NCBI GenBank assembly: GCA_002482535.1 | Contig: DLGE01000007.1 | Span: forward strand, 124,001 to 188,000 | DNA from: Peptococcaceae bacterium UBA7702 | GTDB taxonomy: Bacteria > Bacillota > Dehalobacteriia > UBA7702 | Length of the DNA stretch: 64,000 nt | Direction: 5' to 3' | Shown: piece after piece, positions 34,141-43,214 of the stretch | Numbering within the stretch: position 1 is the first letter of the stretch | Layout: every line of letters begins with the position of its first letter | The notes under the pieces: generated by a model | What the model was told of the DNA's origin: nothing | Databases searched by the model: none | The model's input: only the letters and a program-made list of their open reading frames with translations | Program-made: the position numbers and the translations under genes

Positions 34141-35613
34141 TTATTTGGCCCAGGCCTCTCTGGCTTCGGTGATGATGCGGTCCAAGGCTTTGGCGGTACT
34201 TTCGTCCAACGCGGCGGGCTTATGATTTTTTAGGATATGCTGCATTTCTTCGGTGGCCCGGGCAGCGAGGTCCTGGCCGCCGTCGGCTTTCCACTGTCCG
34301 TAGGGACGGCGATCAAAAAGCCGGGTATAAGACTGTTCCTCCCGCATGTGCTTTAAAGTATGTTCTTCCTGGAGGAAGTGGCCGCCGCAACCCACTTGAC
34401 GCAGGACATCCACGGCCATGGTTTCATCGTTTACCGGAATGCCGCCGATGATCTTCCTTACCATCTTGGCAAGTTCGTTATCAATGACAATCTGGCTGAA
34501 ATCAAGGGTCATGCCCAGGTCGATCATGCCCAAACCGTAGATCATGTTGGCGCCTGCCAACGCTGCCATCAGCATGGACATGGTTTTTTCGAGACCGGCC
34601 TGTTCATCAAGGCATTTGCTGTCCGTCTATGAACCCGCGACATAACTGGGAATTTTATAAAACTGCGCCAGGCGGGCCACGGCAGCGCTAAGCATCGCCA
34701 ATTCAGGACAGCCAATGGTGGCGGTGGCGGAGCTTAGATCCATGATCGTGGTGGAACTGCCGTAAAGATTCGGTGCGCCTTTTTTCACCGCCTGACCCAA
34801 AACGATTCCGGCCAGCACTTCGGCATTGTGGGTCACAAGGGTTCCCGCCAATGTTACGGGACTGGTGCCGCCAGCCATGGCCATAGATAACACGGTACAG
34901 GGCGCGTTGTTTTCGGCATAGACAATGATCGGTTCCGTGGTTTCCGGAGAAATTGTCAGGGGACTGGTGGGACAGACCACCGTGGAGGCTACGGGACGGC
35001 GGGCAAAAGCCTCTTTGCCACCGGCCACGGCGAAAGCCATTTCCATGAATTTTTCCGCCTCCCGGCGGCTGTGGGCGCTTTGGGTACAGTGCTTGGTGGA
35101 ATGGCTTGCCATCGCCTGATAGCTGGCCAGATTACCGATTTCAGGGGGAAGATCGCGGCATTCCACCGCCACATCCAAAAGATCGTATTGTGCCAAAGCG
35201 TCGACGAGAATCGCCACCCGCACCTGATCCTCATAACAGGAGGGACGGTATGCCCCGGTATCAGGATCGACGACATTGACGCCTTTGCTGAAATTGCAGA
35301 AGTTAACCCTGGTTCCTTCGAGGTGAAGGTCATTTTTGGGATCGCGCCCCGCCAGCAATACCGAAGCGGGAGTGGAGATGATGGCGTCTTCCACGACGTG
35401 GGCCGGGATATAGATCATGTGATTGGCGGCATCAACGGTACAGCCAACACCCTCATAGTAAGCCTGGGCTTCCCTACAAACGGTTTTGATTCCCGTGTGC
35501 CAGAGGACTTCCAAAGTAGCTGCGTGAATCTGTTCCAGGGAAGCCGGAGAGAGGCCAAAAAGACCGAAACCGCGGATATCCTCCACACCGCTGCTGATCA
35601 AACGTCTGCTCAT
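34141..35613 (-). CDS. mttB: Trimethylamine methyltransferase with in-frame amber (probable pyrrolysine) codon
   Basis: A 490-residue MttB if the TAG at 34629-34627 (codon 329) is read as pyrrolysine; otherwise two frames, 34627-35613 and 34141-34581. The amber sits at VAGS-TAG-TDSKCLDEQAG, where MttB of methanogens carries pyrrolysine (about residue 334 of 495). Paralogues in this window have ordinary residues there (Val, Leu or Ala). Both sides of the stop match the family without a frame change (ITIP-type ends, GGHFLQEEHTLKHMREEQ). The enzyme would move a methyl group from trimethylamine to a corrinoid protein. The start follows AAAGGAG. It is last in a four-gene operon after an MttB paralogue 4 bp upstream. 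Translation of the amber needs pylS/pylT genes elsewhere. Confidence 0.85.
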
Positions 35614-35617
35614 CTTG

Positions 35618-37105
35618 TCAACTCCTTTCAGGGCCTAAGGGCAGTGAAACAATATCCATGGCCGCCATAATTTCAGTCATTGCGCCATCGAGTTTCACCG
35701 CGGTATCTTGCGTGAGGGCGGGAATCTCATGATGCTCCAAAATAGCGGTGACTTGCGCTTTGGCTCTGGCGAAAATATCACTGCCGCCCTGTGCTTCCCA
35801 GGCGTTTCTATTCTTTTTATCGATGACCAACGGGGGAATATAGAGCTCCTCTTTAAAGTGACGCAGCGTGTGCTCGGCGGACATATAATCGCCGCCGGGG
35901 CCCAAGGCGTCGATGAGGTCAAGACATAACGTTTCGTCGTTGACGGCAAAGCCCTTTTGCAGCCGTTTGGTCATCGCCACGATTTCATGGTCAATGACCA
36001 GTTTTTCCAAACTGAAGGTGTTGACAAAATCGAGCATACCGGGACCGGCGATGACATGCAAACCGCCGGCAGCGGCCAACAGGGCGCTGAAGGCCGTCTC
36101 CAGCCCGGCCTGGGCATCGACGGTTTTGGCGTCGGCCAGACCGGCGTAAGTATGACAGGGCATCCCGTAATAACGGGCCATTTGAGCGTAGGCCGTGCTG
36201 ATCAAGTTCGTTTCCACGGCATTCAGCGAAGTGGTGCTAAAACGCATATCAAAGGTCATCGGCGCGCCGCCGAAGATCATCGGATTGCCGGGATTGACAC
36301 TCTGGGCCAGGACGATACCGCTTAACGTTTCCGCCACATGAATCAAGAGGGAACCGGCAAGGGTCGCCGGTGATACGGCGCCGGGCATGGGAACGGAGAT
36401 CGTTTCCATGGGCAACCCCAGCTTTGCACAGTCGATGATGTTATGACAGCTGATATGGGTCCATTTCAGAGAGGGAGAAGAACAGATGTCAAAGAAGGCC
36501 AGAGGCTTTTCACGTAAAGCCGCTTCGCTGCCGCGAATCTGCGTCAATAACTTGGCAATATTGGCGACGCCTTCGACGTCAAAGGCTCCTACGGCCATGG
36601 GTTTTACCGTATTTTTCAATAACAGATAGACCCGGTAACAATCGGCAATCTTTTTGGGTACGTCAGCCAAAGAAACGGCGGTGCTTTGAATGGGGAAGTT
36701 TTCCAGCCCGTCACAGAGACGGTAAATCTTAACGATATCGCCGCTCACCGCCGGTCTCGCGGTGCAGTTGTCGCTTTCCAAAAAATTGAGGCCGGCGGAA
36801 CCGGGATCAAAGTAGCAGTTCTCGCCTCCAATGGTGATGGGATTTTCCCCTTCGCGGCCAAAAAGCTCAAAGGTTTCCGGTACGGAAGACAGGGATTTTT
36901 CCACCAGTTCTTTGGGGAAACGGGCGATTTTTTGGTCAAAATCGACGCTACACCCCGCATCGCGGAGAATGGTCAAAGCCTCCTCACTATCGAAAAACAC
37001 GCCGGTTTTTGCCAATACTTTTAACGCCGCCTCGTGGATTTTCAGAATATCTTCTTCCTTCAGAAACCGCAAAAGGGGCTGATGCTCCAATGTAAATTTT
37101 GACAT
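35618..37105 (-). CDS. MttB-superfamily methyltransferase, non-pyrrolysine (second in operon)
   Basis: A 495-residue paralogue of MttB. Motifs: HAETLSGIVLAQ-type block (here HVAETLSGIVLAQSVNPG), the central PGAVSPATLAG, and CHTYAGLADAKTVDAQAGLET in which Leu stands at the pyrrolysine position. The C-terminal GGDYMSAEHTLRHFKEELY is intact. It would transfer methyl groups from a different quaternary amine to a corrinoid protein. It is 33 bp downstream of the MFS permease and 4 bp upstream of the pyrrolysine-type gene. Confidence 0.85.
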   Translation of the reverse strand: MSKFTLEHQPLLRFLKEEDILKIHEAALKVLAKTGVFFDSEEALTILRDAGCSVDFDQKIARFPKELVEKSLSSVPETFELFGREGENPITIGGENCYFDPGSAGLNFLESDNCTARPAVSGDIVKIYRLCDGLENFPIQSTAVSLADVPKKIADCYRVYLLLKNTVKPMAVGAFDVEGVANIAKLLTQIRGSEAALREKPLAFFDICSSPSLKWTHISCHNIIDCAKLGLPMETISVPMPGAVSPATLAGSLLIHVAETLSGIVLAQSVNPGNPMIFGGAPMTFDMRFSTTSLNAVETNLISTAYAQMARYYGMPCHTYAGLADAKTVDAQAGLETAFSALLAAAGGLHVIAGPGMLDFVNTFSLEKLVIDHEIVAMTKRLQKGFAVNDETLCLDLIDALGPGGDYMSAEHTLRHFKEELYIPPLVIDKKNRNAWEAQGGSDIFARAKAQVTAILEHHEIPALTQDTAVKLDGAMTEIMAAMDIVSLPLGPERS

Positions 37106-37138
37106 ATCATGATACCTCGTTATGCTTAGTGTGAAGAT

Positions 37139-38431
37139 TTAGGCGGCGTCTGTTACGCCTTCCCCCTGTTTTGCCGCAGCTCTTCTCTTTTTGATGCGGG
37201 AAATCAGGATCATGGTGACGATGAAACCAAGGATACCGATGCCCAGCATGTAGCCGAACATGATCTTATAGCCGGTAATTCCGGGATAGGTATCCATCCA
37301 ATGGCCCACCAGTGTGTAAACAAAGGCTTCGGGAATGAAGCCGATGAAGGAAGCGAGACCGATGGCGGCGCCGGTATATTGTAGCGGGATCATCAGTTCA
37401 TCGACGACGGCAAAGTAAACGCCGCGGGTGAGGAACACGGAGAAAGCCAGCACAACCATGGCGGCGGTGGCAAGCCAAAGGAAAGATGCTTGCGCCGGAA
37501 TGATCAAATAAGCCAATACGGCGAGGGCAGCCACAAAGATCGCAACTCGCAACACCCGGGCGCTGGAGCCCCTTTTATCCGCCCAGATCCCGGCGATGGG
37601 GCCGCCGAAAATGGCGATGAAATACGTCCGCATCAAGGCAATGAGAGCAGCCAACGACGCACTGGCGGCGAACATTTCGGTGAAATAGGGTGTGATATAG
37701 CTCTGGGTGCAATATAAGGTGTAGCAGCAAAAGATAACGATTGCCAGCAACCAAAGATCGGGTATTTTAAGGACATAAAAAATTTCTTTGAATAAATGAT
37801 GCTTTTCTCCCCCGGTTTCGGAGGAGATATTTTCCACTTTGGTTTCTTTGAAAAAGAACAAAAGCAAAAGTGCGGCAACCGTAACGACACAGGAATATGC
37901 AATGATCGCCCCACGAATCCCGGCAATTTCACCGCCGAGGTAGTTGAACAGCCAGAGAATGGCAACGCCCCAAAGCATGGGCAAGAGGCCGCGGCCACCT
38001 TCCAAAAGACCGAAAAGTTTGCCCTGGATTTCACTGCCCCCAGCCATCCGGGTGGCTTTCAACATGGCGGCCCAGAAAATCAGGGAAGTGGTAACCCCCC
38101 AAAGAATATAGATGATCAGATTTGCCATGTAGGAGGGAAACGTCGCCGAGTAAAAGCCCAATGCCGCCGTGGCGAAGAGGGCAAAAACCATCAGTTTTTT
38201 GCAGGAAATCTTATCGGCGAGCCAGCCACCGGGAAAATAGCAGATCATCGCCGTGATGCCATAGGCGCTCATCAACGTGCCATAAGCGGTATTGTTCAGC
38301 CCAAGAGCCGCCTGGAGGGCGTCGTAATAATAATAACGCAAATAAGGCAATTCATAGATCGCGCCGCCGGCCAACATCAAAAGAAGGAGCACCAGGATTC
38401 TTCTGGAATTGAATATGGATTCTTTTTTCAT
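37139..38431 (-). CDS. MFS permease of the methyltransferase operon
   Basis: A 430-residue major-facilitator permease with about 12 membrane segments. GGWLADKISCKKLMVFALFA is the loop 2-3 motif and the long ISRIKKRRAAAKQGE end is charged. It sits between two MttB-family genes on the same strand, so uptake of a methylated amine or release of its demethylated product is likely. The substrate is inferred from context only; no close family name can be given. Confidence 0.8.
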   Translation of the reverse strand: MKKESIFNSRRILVLLLLMLAGGAIYELPYLRYYYYDALQAALGLNNTAYGTLMSAYGITAMICYFPGGWLADKISCKKLMVFALFATAALGFYSATFPSYMANLIIYILWGVTTSLIFWAAMLKATRMAGGSEIQGKLFGLLEGGRGLLPMLWGVAILWLFNYLGGEIAGIRGAIIAYSCVVTVAALLLLFFFKETKVENISSETGGEKHHLFKEIFYVLKIPDLWLLAIVIFCCYTLYCTQSYITPYFTEMFAASASLAALIALMRTYFIAIFGGPIAGIWADKRGSSARVLRVAIFVAALAVLAYLIIPAQASFLWLATAAMVVLAFSVFLTRGVYFAVVDELMIPLQYTGAAIGLASFIGFIPEAFVYTLVGHWMDTYPGITGYKIMFGYMLGIGILGFIVTMILISRIKKRRAAAKQGEGVTDAA

Positions 38432-38511
38432 GTTTTACCGTTCATCCTTTCAATCTTTCAAATTTTAAATTTTCAAAATAATAGACCTTAATTTTTTGAA
38501 TGATCCGGATG

Positions 38512-39963
38512 TCATTGATGATTTTCAATAGACCTTTCATACCGCGCTTCCGCCGCCGTGACAATGCCGTCAAGTTTCGCCAGTACGCTATCGTTTAAAG
38601 GTTCCGGGTGATGATTTTTCAGCAAATGAGTGATCTTTTCATTGATGCGGTCCGCCATCGTCTTTTTGCCTGCGGCGAGCCAGCCATTGTAATCCTGACG
38701 AATCCCACAGAATGGTACGTATAATTCCTTTTGGAAATTGTCAAAGGTATGCTGGGCGGCGAGAAAGTTGCCGTTGGGACCCACTTCGTCGATGACGTCG
38801 GCGGCAAAACCGTTCTCATCGGTAGCAAAGCCCTGAGTTAGCCTTCTGGCGTAGCCCGCCACTTCTTCACAGAAAACCATCAGTTGCAGGGAACCGGTCA
38901 TGCCCACATCGGACATGCCGAAGTCGTGAATGAGGTTGGCCCCCATCCCAATATCGGCAATGATTTCCGCGGTGACTTCCATGGCCGCCTGGGCATCGAG
39001 GGTTTTGCTGTCCGTGGCGCCGGCCAAACCGAAGCTGGGGATGCCAAAGGAGCGCAGCATTTGAGTACCGGCGCCGTCCATTAAGAGCATTTCAGGGCTG
39101 CCGTAAGCGGCCTGGAAGGATTTCAGATCAAGGACGCCCCCGTTGGAGCTGCAAATGATCGGCGCCCCCTCCCTGACCAGCTGGGAAATGACGACACCGC
39201 AAAGGACGTCGGCCAAGCCGATGGTAAGGGCGCCGGCTAAGGTCACCGGCGCGGTGCCGCCGAAGGTCATCCCCGGGGAATAGACCAGGGGCAGCCCCTT
39301 TTTCGCCATATACATCAACTTTTCCAGGGCCTCTTTGGAGTGAGCCAGGGGTGTGGTGGGTTCCGCGTATACGATGATGTTAGGCTTCCGGCGCAAATTC
39401 TCTGCGCTGCCGGCCACGGCTTCCGCCATGGCAATGATATCTTTTAGATTATCCACGTTGAAGGACCATGTCAAGAGGGGCTTGGCACTGTTTCTCAGCA
39501 GCGCGTCGACTTCGTGAACGTCGGCCAACTGAGGTGTTTTATCGCTGATCATACATAAGGACATCAGAAAATCGATATTCTTCAGGGCGTCGGCGACGGT
39601 GGCAGTGGCAACAACATCGTCCTTTACCGCAAGGCGGCGTTCCAGAGTCATGGGATCTTGAAAATAGGGACAGGTAACACCGGGGCCAAAATAGCTGTTG
39701 CGCCCGGTCAATTCCATGGCAAGATCACCGTAACGGTTGAAAATATCGATTTTTGACGGTGCGGTCGCCAAGGCCTTTTCCGTCAATGATCGGGGAATGC
39801 TCACTAAGTTTGTATCGGACACCTTTGCCCCCGCTGCTTTCAGCAAAGCAAGGGCTTCCGGGCTGTATACCCGTGAGCCGGTTCTTTCCATTAATTGAAA
39901 CGTCGCTTCCTTTACCTGCTCCATCTCTGCTGGAGATAACAGATCAAAATGAAAATTAGCCAT
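38512..39963 (-). CDS. MttB-superfamily methyltransferase, non-pyrrolysine (first in operon)
   Basis: A 483-residue MttB paralogue. Typical blocks are AQHTFDNFQKELYVPF at the C-terminus, FGGTAPVTLAGALTIGLADV in the middle and FGLAGATDSKTLDAQAAME, with Ala where pyrrolysine would be. RBS TTAGGAGAG precedes the ATG. It is first in the operon methyltransferase, MFS permease, methyltransferase, pyrrolysine methyltransferase. Expression starts from a 19-bp-spacer promoter shared with the divergent merR gene. Confidence 0.87.
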   Translation of the reverse strand: MANFHFDLLSPAEMEQVKEATFQLMERTGSRVYSPEALALLKAAGAKVSDTNLVSIPRSLTEKALATAPSKIDIFNRYGDLAMELTGRNSYFGPGVTCPYFQDPMTLERRLAVKDDVVATATVADALKNIDFLMSLCMISDKTPQLADVHEVDALLRNSAKPLLTWSFNVDNLKDIIAMAEAVAGSAENLRRKPNIIVYAEPTTPLAHSKEALEKLMYMAKKGLPLVYSPGMTFGGTAPVTLAGALTIGLADVLCGVVISQLVREGAPIICSSNGGVLDLKSFQAAYGSPEMLLMDGAGTQMLRSFGIPSFGLAGATDSKTLDAQAAMEVTAEIIADIGMGANLIHDFGMSDVGMTGSLQLMVFCEEVAGYARRLTQGFATDENGFAADVIDEVGPNGNFLAAQHTFDNFQKELYVPFCGIRQDYNGWLAAGKKTMADRINEKITHLLKNHHPEPLNDSVLAKLDGIVTAAEARYERSIENHQ

Positions 39964-40036
39964 GATTATCTCTCCTAACTTTTCGTGAAATTACTGCTTT
40001 TTGTCCAAAAGATTCAGATCGTTGCAACGGCATCTG

Positions 40037-40065
40037 TTGACTCTTCTCACTCCGGAGTATATACT
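40037..40065 (+). promoter_or_regulatory. Promoter of merR (interlocked)
   Basis: TTGACT (40037-40042), 17-bp spacer, TATACT (40060-40065). Its -10 box overlaps the -10 box of the opposite promoter through the palindrome AGTATATACT (40056-40065). Confidence 0.7.
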
Positions 40066-40086
40066 ATTCCACAGAGGGAGAGTCAA
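40056..40086 (-). promoter_or_regulatory. MerR-type promoter of the mttB operon
   Basis: Read on the minus strand: TTGACT (40086-40081), 19-bp spacer, TATACT (40061-40056). The 19-bp spacing is the MerR-activated type. The neighbouring merR gene is the obvious activator. Confidence 0.75.
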
Positions 40087-40105
40087 GAGAAAAGGAGAAA
40101 TAATT

Positions 40106-40912
40106 TTGAGCAAATTATTTTCCATCGGCACCGTGGCCAAAATGAAGGGCGTTTCCGTCAAGATGCTGCGGCATTACGACGAAATCGGCCTTTTAAAGCC
40201 CCGTTACGTGGACCCGGATACAGGGTACCGCTATTATGAATCAAACCAACTGCTGTTCATCGAATTCATCACTTTTTTTCGCCGGGGCGGCGCCTCTTTA
40301 GAAGAAATTTCCGCCGCCTGCCAAGGGGACAACGCCTTGGCCATCGCCGATTTTTCGGCCCGGCAAATCCACCGGGCCCAGCAACAGATCGATCTACTGA
40401 ATGAAGCCATCACCTGCTATCAAGGGCTTTGCGACAAAATCTATAACGACGTGGCCCATGCCAAAAACGACGGCGTCTATTGGCAAAGGATCCCGGAAAG
40501 GGACGTCATCAAACACAATGTGGGCAACCGTATCATCACCGAAGACGACGTCTACGATTGTTTTTGGGACGTCTACAAGGAAATCCGCGTCCACAATTTA
40601 AAGACCCTCTACGCCACCGGCAGCATCGTCGTGATTCCAGAGCATAAGGATACGGCGGAACTTTATTACACGGATATTTTCTGCGACGCAGCCTTGGGTA
40701 AAACTTCCTTCTTCGCAAAGATAGAAACCATACCACAGGGGGAGTATTTATGTGTAAATTATCAGAAAAATAACAAGAAAACACAGATCAATTTGATCAA
40801 GAACGCCATTGCCAAAATGAACCAACCGCCAAAGCTCTGCATTGAAGTGGATACCTTCACCAAAGTCACCACCTGGGTCGATCCCCTTTACGAGTTGCAG
40901 GTACTCTTTTAA
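40106..40912 (+). CDS. MerR-family regulator with effector-binding domain
   Basis: A 268-residue activator. The TTG start at 40106 is preferred because AAAAGGAG lies 7 nt before it and the protein then opens SKLFSIGTVAKMKGVSVKM with no stray N-terminal tail. The winged helix is followed by LRHYDEIGLLKPRYVDP, a coiled coil (about residues 75-105), and a C-terminal GyrI-like ligand domain (YYTDIFCDAALG). It is divergent from the methyltransferase operon, whose promoter has MerR-type spacing. The inducer may be a methylated amine; this is inference. Confidence 0.85.
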   Translation: MSKLFSIGTVAKMKGVSVKMLRHYDEIGLLKPRYVDPDTGYRYYESNQLLFIEFITFFRRGGASLEEISAACQGDNALAIADFSARQIHRAQQQIDLLNEAITCYQGLCDKIYNDVAHAKNDGVYWQRIPERDVIKHNVGNRIITEDDVYDCFWDVYKEIRVHNLKTLYATGSIVVIPEHKDTAELYYTDIFCDAALGKTSFFAKIETIPQGEYLCVNYQKNNKKTQINLIKNAIAKMNQPPKLCIEVDTFTKVTTWVDPLYELQVLF

Positions 40913-40937
40913 CAAAATAAGAAAGTGAGGAAAGCTG

Positions 40938-41363
40938 ATGAAAATCATGGTCATCAACGGTCCAAACCTCAATATGCTGGGGATTAGGGAACCGGCGATC
41001 TACGGCCGGGAAACCTACGGCGATCTCGTAAAAATGATCGAAGCGGAAGCGGCAACATTAAAAATCGACGTGGGTTTTCTCCAAGCCAACAGCGAAGGCG
41101 CCTTGATCGATGCCATCCAGGCGGCCTTGGGAACAGCCGACGGCATCATCATCAACCCGGCGGCCTATACCCATACGAGCATCGCCTTACTGGACGCCGT
41201 GAAAGCGGTCAATCTGCCCACGGTGGAGGTACACATTTCCGACCCGGACAGCAGAGAAGATTTCCGCAGAATCTCCTATATCCGCAGCGCCTGCTTGGCC
41301 ACAATCAAAGGCAAAGGTCTCCATGGCTACCTGGAGGCGCTAAGGCTGTTAGCGGAAAGGTGA
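40938..41363 (+). CDS. aroQ: 3-dehydroquinate dehydratase, type II
   Basis: A 141-residue enzyme of the shikimate pathway, of usual length. MKIMVINGPNLNMLG opens the protein; the catalytic Tyr is in INPAAYTHTSIALLDA, with VEVHISDPDSREDFRRISYI and the C-terminal KGLHGYLEAL. RBS AAAGTGAGGAAAG precedes the ATG, 25 bp after the merR stop, so it may be read through from the merR promoter. Confidence 0.95.
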   Translation: MKIMVINGPNLNMLGIREPAIYGRETYGDLVKMIEAEAATLKIDVGFLQANSEGALIDAIQAALGTADGIIINPAAYTHTSIALLDAVKAVNLPTVEVHISDPDSREDFRRISYIRSACLATIKGKGLHGYLEALRLLAER

Positions 41364-41390
41364 CACGGCACAGGACCCGGCAAAAAATAA

Positions 41391-41486
41391 AAAAGCCGGC
41401 AGCCCAAGACATGGTATACCGTGGGCGGCAGGGCTTTTCACACAAAACAAATCAGCGGCGGCCTTTGGCATAACCGCTGTTTTTTC
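41391..41486. terminator. Two hairpins between aroQ and the cyclodeaminase-like gene
   Basis: A first imperfect hairpin with AAAAGCC and GGGCTTTT arms (41391-41437), then CAGCGG / CCGCTG (41452-41480) followed by a run of six T. The stretch 41487-41576 contains only the leader of the next gene. Confidence 0.65.
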
Positions 41487-41576
41487 CTATGGAGATCATC
41501 AACATGCGCCTTAACAAAACGTATCACGGTGTGATCTTCTGCACAGAATAGAGAGAGAGCGAAAGGAGGATTTGCC

Positions 41577-42701
41577 ATGTCATTTCCATTGCCCCCCTAT
41601 CATGAACCGGATTTTCAAAGGGAGCCCCTGAAAAGCGCCGGTGACGCTTGTTACGCCTTGTCGCCCAAGGACGGCGTGGCGCCGGAGAACTACCACGCCA
41701 CAACGATTTTCCCGGAATACTTCAAAATCAACGGCGCCTGGCGTTTGGCGGAGGAATCCCGCATGGACTGCGTTGCCGTTTTAAAAGATGAGGCCGTCCA
41801 CATCGTTGAATTCCGCAATCTTAAAAAAGGTGATAAGGTTTTCGTCGGCCGTAGAGAGAACGGGGAAGACGGTATCTTCGTGTATCCCGACGGCTTTCGG
41901 GAACAAAGGGACGACACAGGAGAAACCTTCGCCTTTCGCCAGCGCCGCTCCAGGGAAACAGCCTTTTCCAAGGATTATGACAGCATTTACGAACTGCTGC
42001 GCCATGAAAGGGACCACGGCCATATTCTCTGGGTATTAGGCCCTGCCTGCGCCTTTGATGCGGACAGCAGGGACTCCTTCGCCCAACTGATTCGTAACGG
42101 CTATGTCCACAGCGTATTGGCGGGGAACGCCCTCGCTACCCACGATCTGGAGGCAGCTTACAAAGGAACTGCCCTGGGTCAGGATATTTACAGTCAAAAG
42201 AGCCTGCCTTTCGGCCACTACAATCATATCGACACCATCAACAGAGCGCGGTTTCACGGCTCCATCGAGGCTTTCATCGCCGGGGAAAGCCTCGATAACG
42301 GCATCATCTGTGCCTGCGTCGAAAGAAACATTCCCTTCCTTTTGGCCGGTTCCATCCGAGACGACGGCCCCCTACCCGGGGTTTACGCCGATGTCTACAA
42401 AGCCCAGGACCAGATGCGCGCCGCGGTAAAAAAGGCCACGACGGTGATCTGCTTGGCCACCACGCTCCATGCCATTGCCACCGGGAATATGACGCCGTCT
42501 TTTTGCGTTTTAGAGGATCATACCATTCGTCCCGTCTATTTCTATATTGTGGACATCTCCGAATTCGCCGTCAACAAACTGAGCGACAGAGGCAGCCTCG
42601 CCGCCCGGGGCGTCATCACCAACGTCCAAGATTTCATCGTCAATCTCCGCAAGGGCATCGTGGATCCGGCTCTCGGGGAAAACAAAGGCAACCACCACTG
42701 A
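41577..42701 (+). CDS. TIGR00300-type protein (ornithine cyclodeaminase-like, LOR/SDH domain)
   Basis: A 374-residue protein matching the TIGR00300 family, whose archaeal members are ornithine cyclodeaminases (ornithine to proline). Recognised blocks: ATTIFPEYFKINGAWRLA and MDCVAVLKDEAVH in the N-terminal part, HILWVLGPACAFDADSRDSF, SVLAGNALATHDLEAAYKGT, LAGSIRDDGPLPGVYADV and TPSFCVLEDHT in the Rossmann-like second part. In the usual family the C-terminal end carries VTKLADRG-type residues; here VNKLSDRGSLAARG agrees. RBS AAAGGAGG precedes the ATG. Not near other proline or arginine genes. Confidence 0.7.
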   Translation: MSFPLPPYHEPDFQREPLKSAGDACYALSPKDGVAPENYHATTIFPEYFKINGAWRLAEESRMDCVAVLKDEAVHIVEFRNLKKGDKVFVGRRENGEDGIFVYPDGFREQRDDTGETFAFRQRRSRETAFSKDYDSIYELLRHERDHGHILWVLGPACAFDADSRDSFAQLIRNGYVHSVLAGNALATHDLEAAYKGTALGQDIYSQKSLPFGHYNHIDTINRARFHGSIEAFIAGESLDNGIICACVERNIPFLLAGSIRDDGPLPGVYADVYKAQDQMRAAVKKATTVICLATTLHAIATGNMTPSFCVLEDHTIRPVYFYIVDISEFAVNKLSDRGSLAARGVITNVQDFIVNLRKGIVDPALGENKGNHH

Positions 42702-42901
42702 AAACGTCTTTTCCCGAAAATCCGGCAATCATCAAGGCTTTCGACAACAAATAACCGTGTTGATTCGGGAAATTTTCAAGGAAAAAGATACCAATTCCCG
42801 CTATTTTATGATATACTATCAAAATAGGAGTAAAAAAATACAATAAAAAAGTAAAATAATACAATTCGTTACGGATAGGATATCTCGCGGGGGTTATAAT
42901 A

Positions 42902-43183
42902 ATGGAAGAAAAAGCTCAAATTGTTGCGGATTTATTCAGACTTTTGTCCAACCGATACCGGCTGTTGATTCTTTGTGCCCTACTGGAACGCTCCACCGGT
43001 GTCAGTGAACTTGCAGATATGTTTCCTCAGATCACCCGTGCCGCTCTTTCCCAGCACCTACATTCTTTAAAAGCAGCGGATCTTATTTCCCGGGAAAAAT
43101 GCGGCCAATACGTCACCTATTCTTTGGCCGACGACCGCATCAAAGAATTATTCGCCGTGGTTAAAAAACAATATTGTGATTGA
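42902..43183 (+). CDS. ArsR-family transcriptional regulator
   Basis: A 93-residue winged-helix repressor with the ArsR pattern (LFRLLSNRYRLLILCALLER, TRAALSQHLHSLKAADLIS, GQYVTYSLADDRI). The helix-turn-helix lies at about residues 30-70. No metal-binding Cys pair of the ELCVCDL type is seen, so it may not sense metals. It precedes a repeat and an EamA permease on the same strand. A putative promoter (TATGATATACT region) lies at 42800-42830; the gap 42702-42901 holds no gene. Confidence 0.85.
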   Translation: MEEKAQIVADLFRLLSNRYRLLILCALLERSTGVSELADMFPQITRAALSQHLHSLKAADLISREKCGQYVTYSLADDRIKELFAVVKKQYCD

Positions 43184-43214
43184 TCTTCTGCCGTAAAGCA
43201 AAAGCAATAAAAAA

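Noticed and set aside
34141..35613. Reading the interrupted mttB gene as a simple pseudogene with a nonsense mutation
   Set aside because: The only stop is TAG, it falls exactly at the pyrrolysine position, and both flanks remain in frame and well conserved. A random nonsense mutation would rarely meet all three conditions. Genome-level pyl genes would settle it.
38519..39960. A search for further amber codons inside the non-Pyl MttB paralogues
   Set aside because: Their frames are open throughout and carry Ala, Leu or Val at the relevant position, so they do not need pyrrolysine.
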